A DNA stretch of 64,000 nt, from assembly GCA_964035015.1 (NCBI GenBank), contig CAXIUP010000138.1, positions 1 to 64,000 of the forward strand, written 5' to 3'. The notes under the pieces are model-generated. The model was not told the DNA's origin. It saw only the letters and a program-made list of their open reading frames with translations, and searched no databases. Position numbers and translations under genes: made by a program. This document shows, piece after piece, positions 63,865-64,000 of this stretch. Source of the stretch: Corallium rubrum. Taxonomy: Eukaryota; Cnidaria; Anthozoa; Scleralcyonacea; Coralliidae. Numbering within the stretch: the first letter of the stretch is position 1; each line of letters starts with the position of its first letter.

Positions 63865-64000
63865 AAAATTCGAGTGTAGAATATATACATTTTAAGACCA
63901 AACCGGGAGCAGTTGCGAAAAATGCAACTACAGTTAGTTGCATTTTTCGCAACTGCTCCCGGTTTGGTCTTAAAATGTATATATTCTACACTCGAATTTT
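63865..64000. repeat. perfect 66-bp-arm palindrome reaching the window edge
   Basis: 63865-63930 and 63935-64000 are exact complements with a 4-base loop (CAGT at 63931-63934). Arms begin AAAATTCGAGTGTAGAATAT and include CCGGGAGCAGTTGC near the loop. The arm starts 4 bases after the last viral stop (63861). The arm may be longer, because the window ends at its right end. Confidence 0.95.

Overview
The window reads as a piece of a metazoan nuclear genome, most likely a marine invertebrate. A sponge or cnidarian is my best guess; a mollusc is not excluded. Support: spliced transposon genes with GT/AG introns, BEL/Pao and CR1/L2-like retroelements, TA-flanked mariner-type MITEs, a CACTA/EnSpm transposon with a tnp2-type transposase, and a Polinton. 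I see no ordinary single-copy host gene. Almost every readable gene belongs to a mobile or viral element, and many carry single frameshifts or stops.

The layout is a stack of insertions. (1) 1-3.3 kb: a broken Myb/SANT-like gene, then a BEL/Pao reverse transcriptase fragment cut off by a 3' microsatellite-tailed, internally deleted LINE. (2) 3.4-9.15 kb and 54.75-64.0 kb: two halves of an AT-rich, decayed DNA-virus-like element. It has a Polinton-group (F54H12.2-like) major capsid gene, a candidate penton gene, a small basic virion-like peptide, a Fic-domain protein and tandemly duplicated unknown genes with strong TATA boxes. It ends in a perfect 66-bp-arm palindrome at the window edge. A 1.5-kb Mutator-like foldback sits inside its left half. 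(3) 9153-54753: a long-TIR transposon inserted into one of those viral genes, with a short repeated target (ACGAATG). It encodes two convergent genes that start exactly where the TIRs end: an rve/DDE integrase-type protein (plus strand) and a G2E3-like HECT ubiquitin ligase (minus strand).

Inside that transposon are three further insertions. A 20.5-kb CACTA/EnSpm element (9844-30304, TSD AAA) splits the integrase gene. It carries a 979-aa transposase, a divergent partner gene, several MITEs, a 2.3-kb mariner-like element and satellite arrays. A CR1/L2-like LINE (about 32222-34779) ends in (CTAA)n. A 14.8-kb Polinton (36011-50805, AGT...ACT termini, TSD CACCTC) is inserted at the last codons of the HECT gene. 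The Polinton has protein-primed DNA polymerase B, packaging ATPase, major and minor capsid genes, a deoxynucleoside kinase, a PD-(D/E)XK-like nuclease and several small membrane proteins. It keeps only the chromodomain tail of its integrase, and no maturation protease was found.

Two unrelated capsid-encoding lineages are therefore nested: an AT-rich virus, then an integrase/HECT transposon, then a Polinton. Each boundary is supported by matching inverted termini and a target duplication, or by an interrupted reading frame that resumes on the far side.
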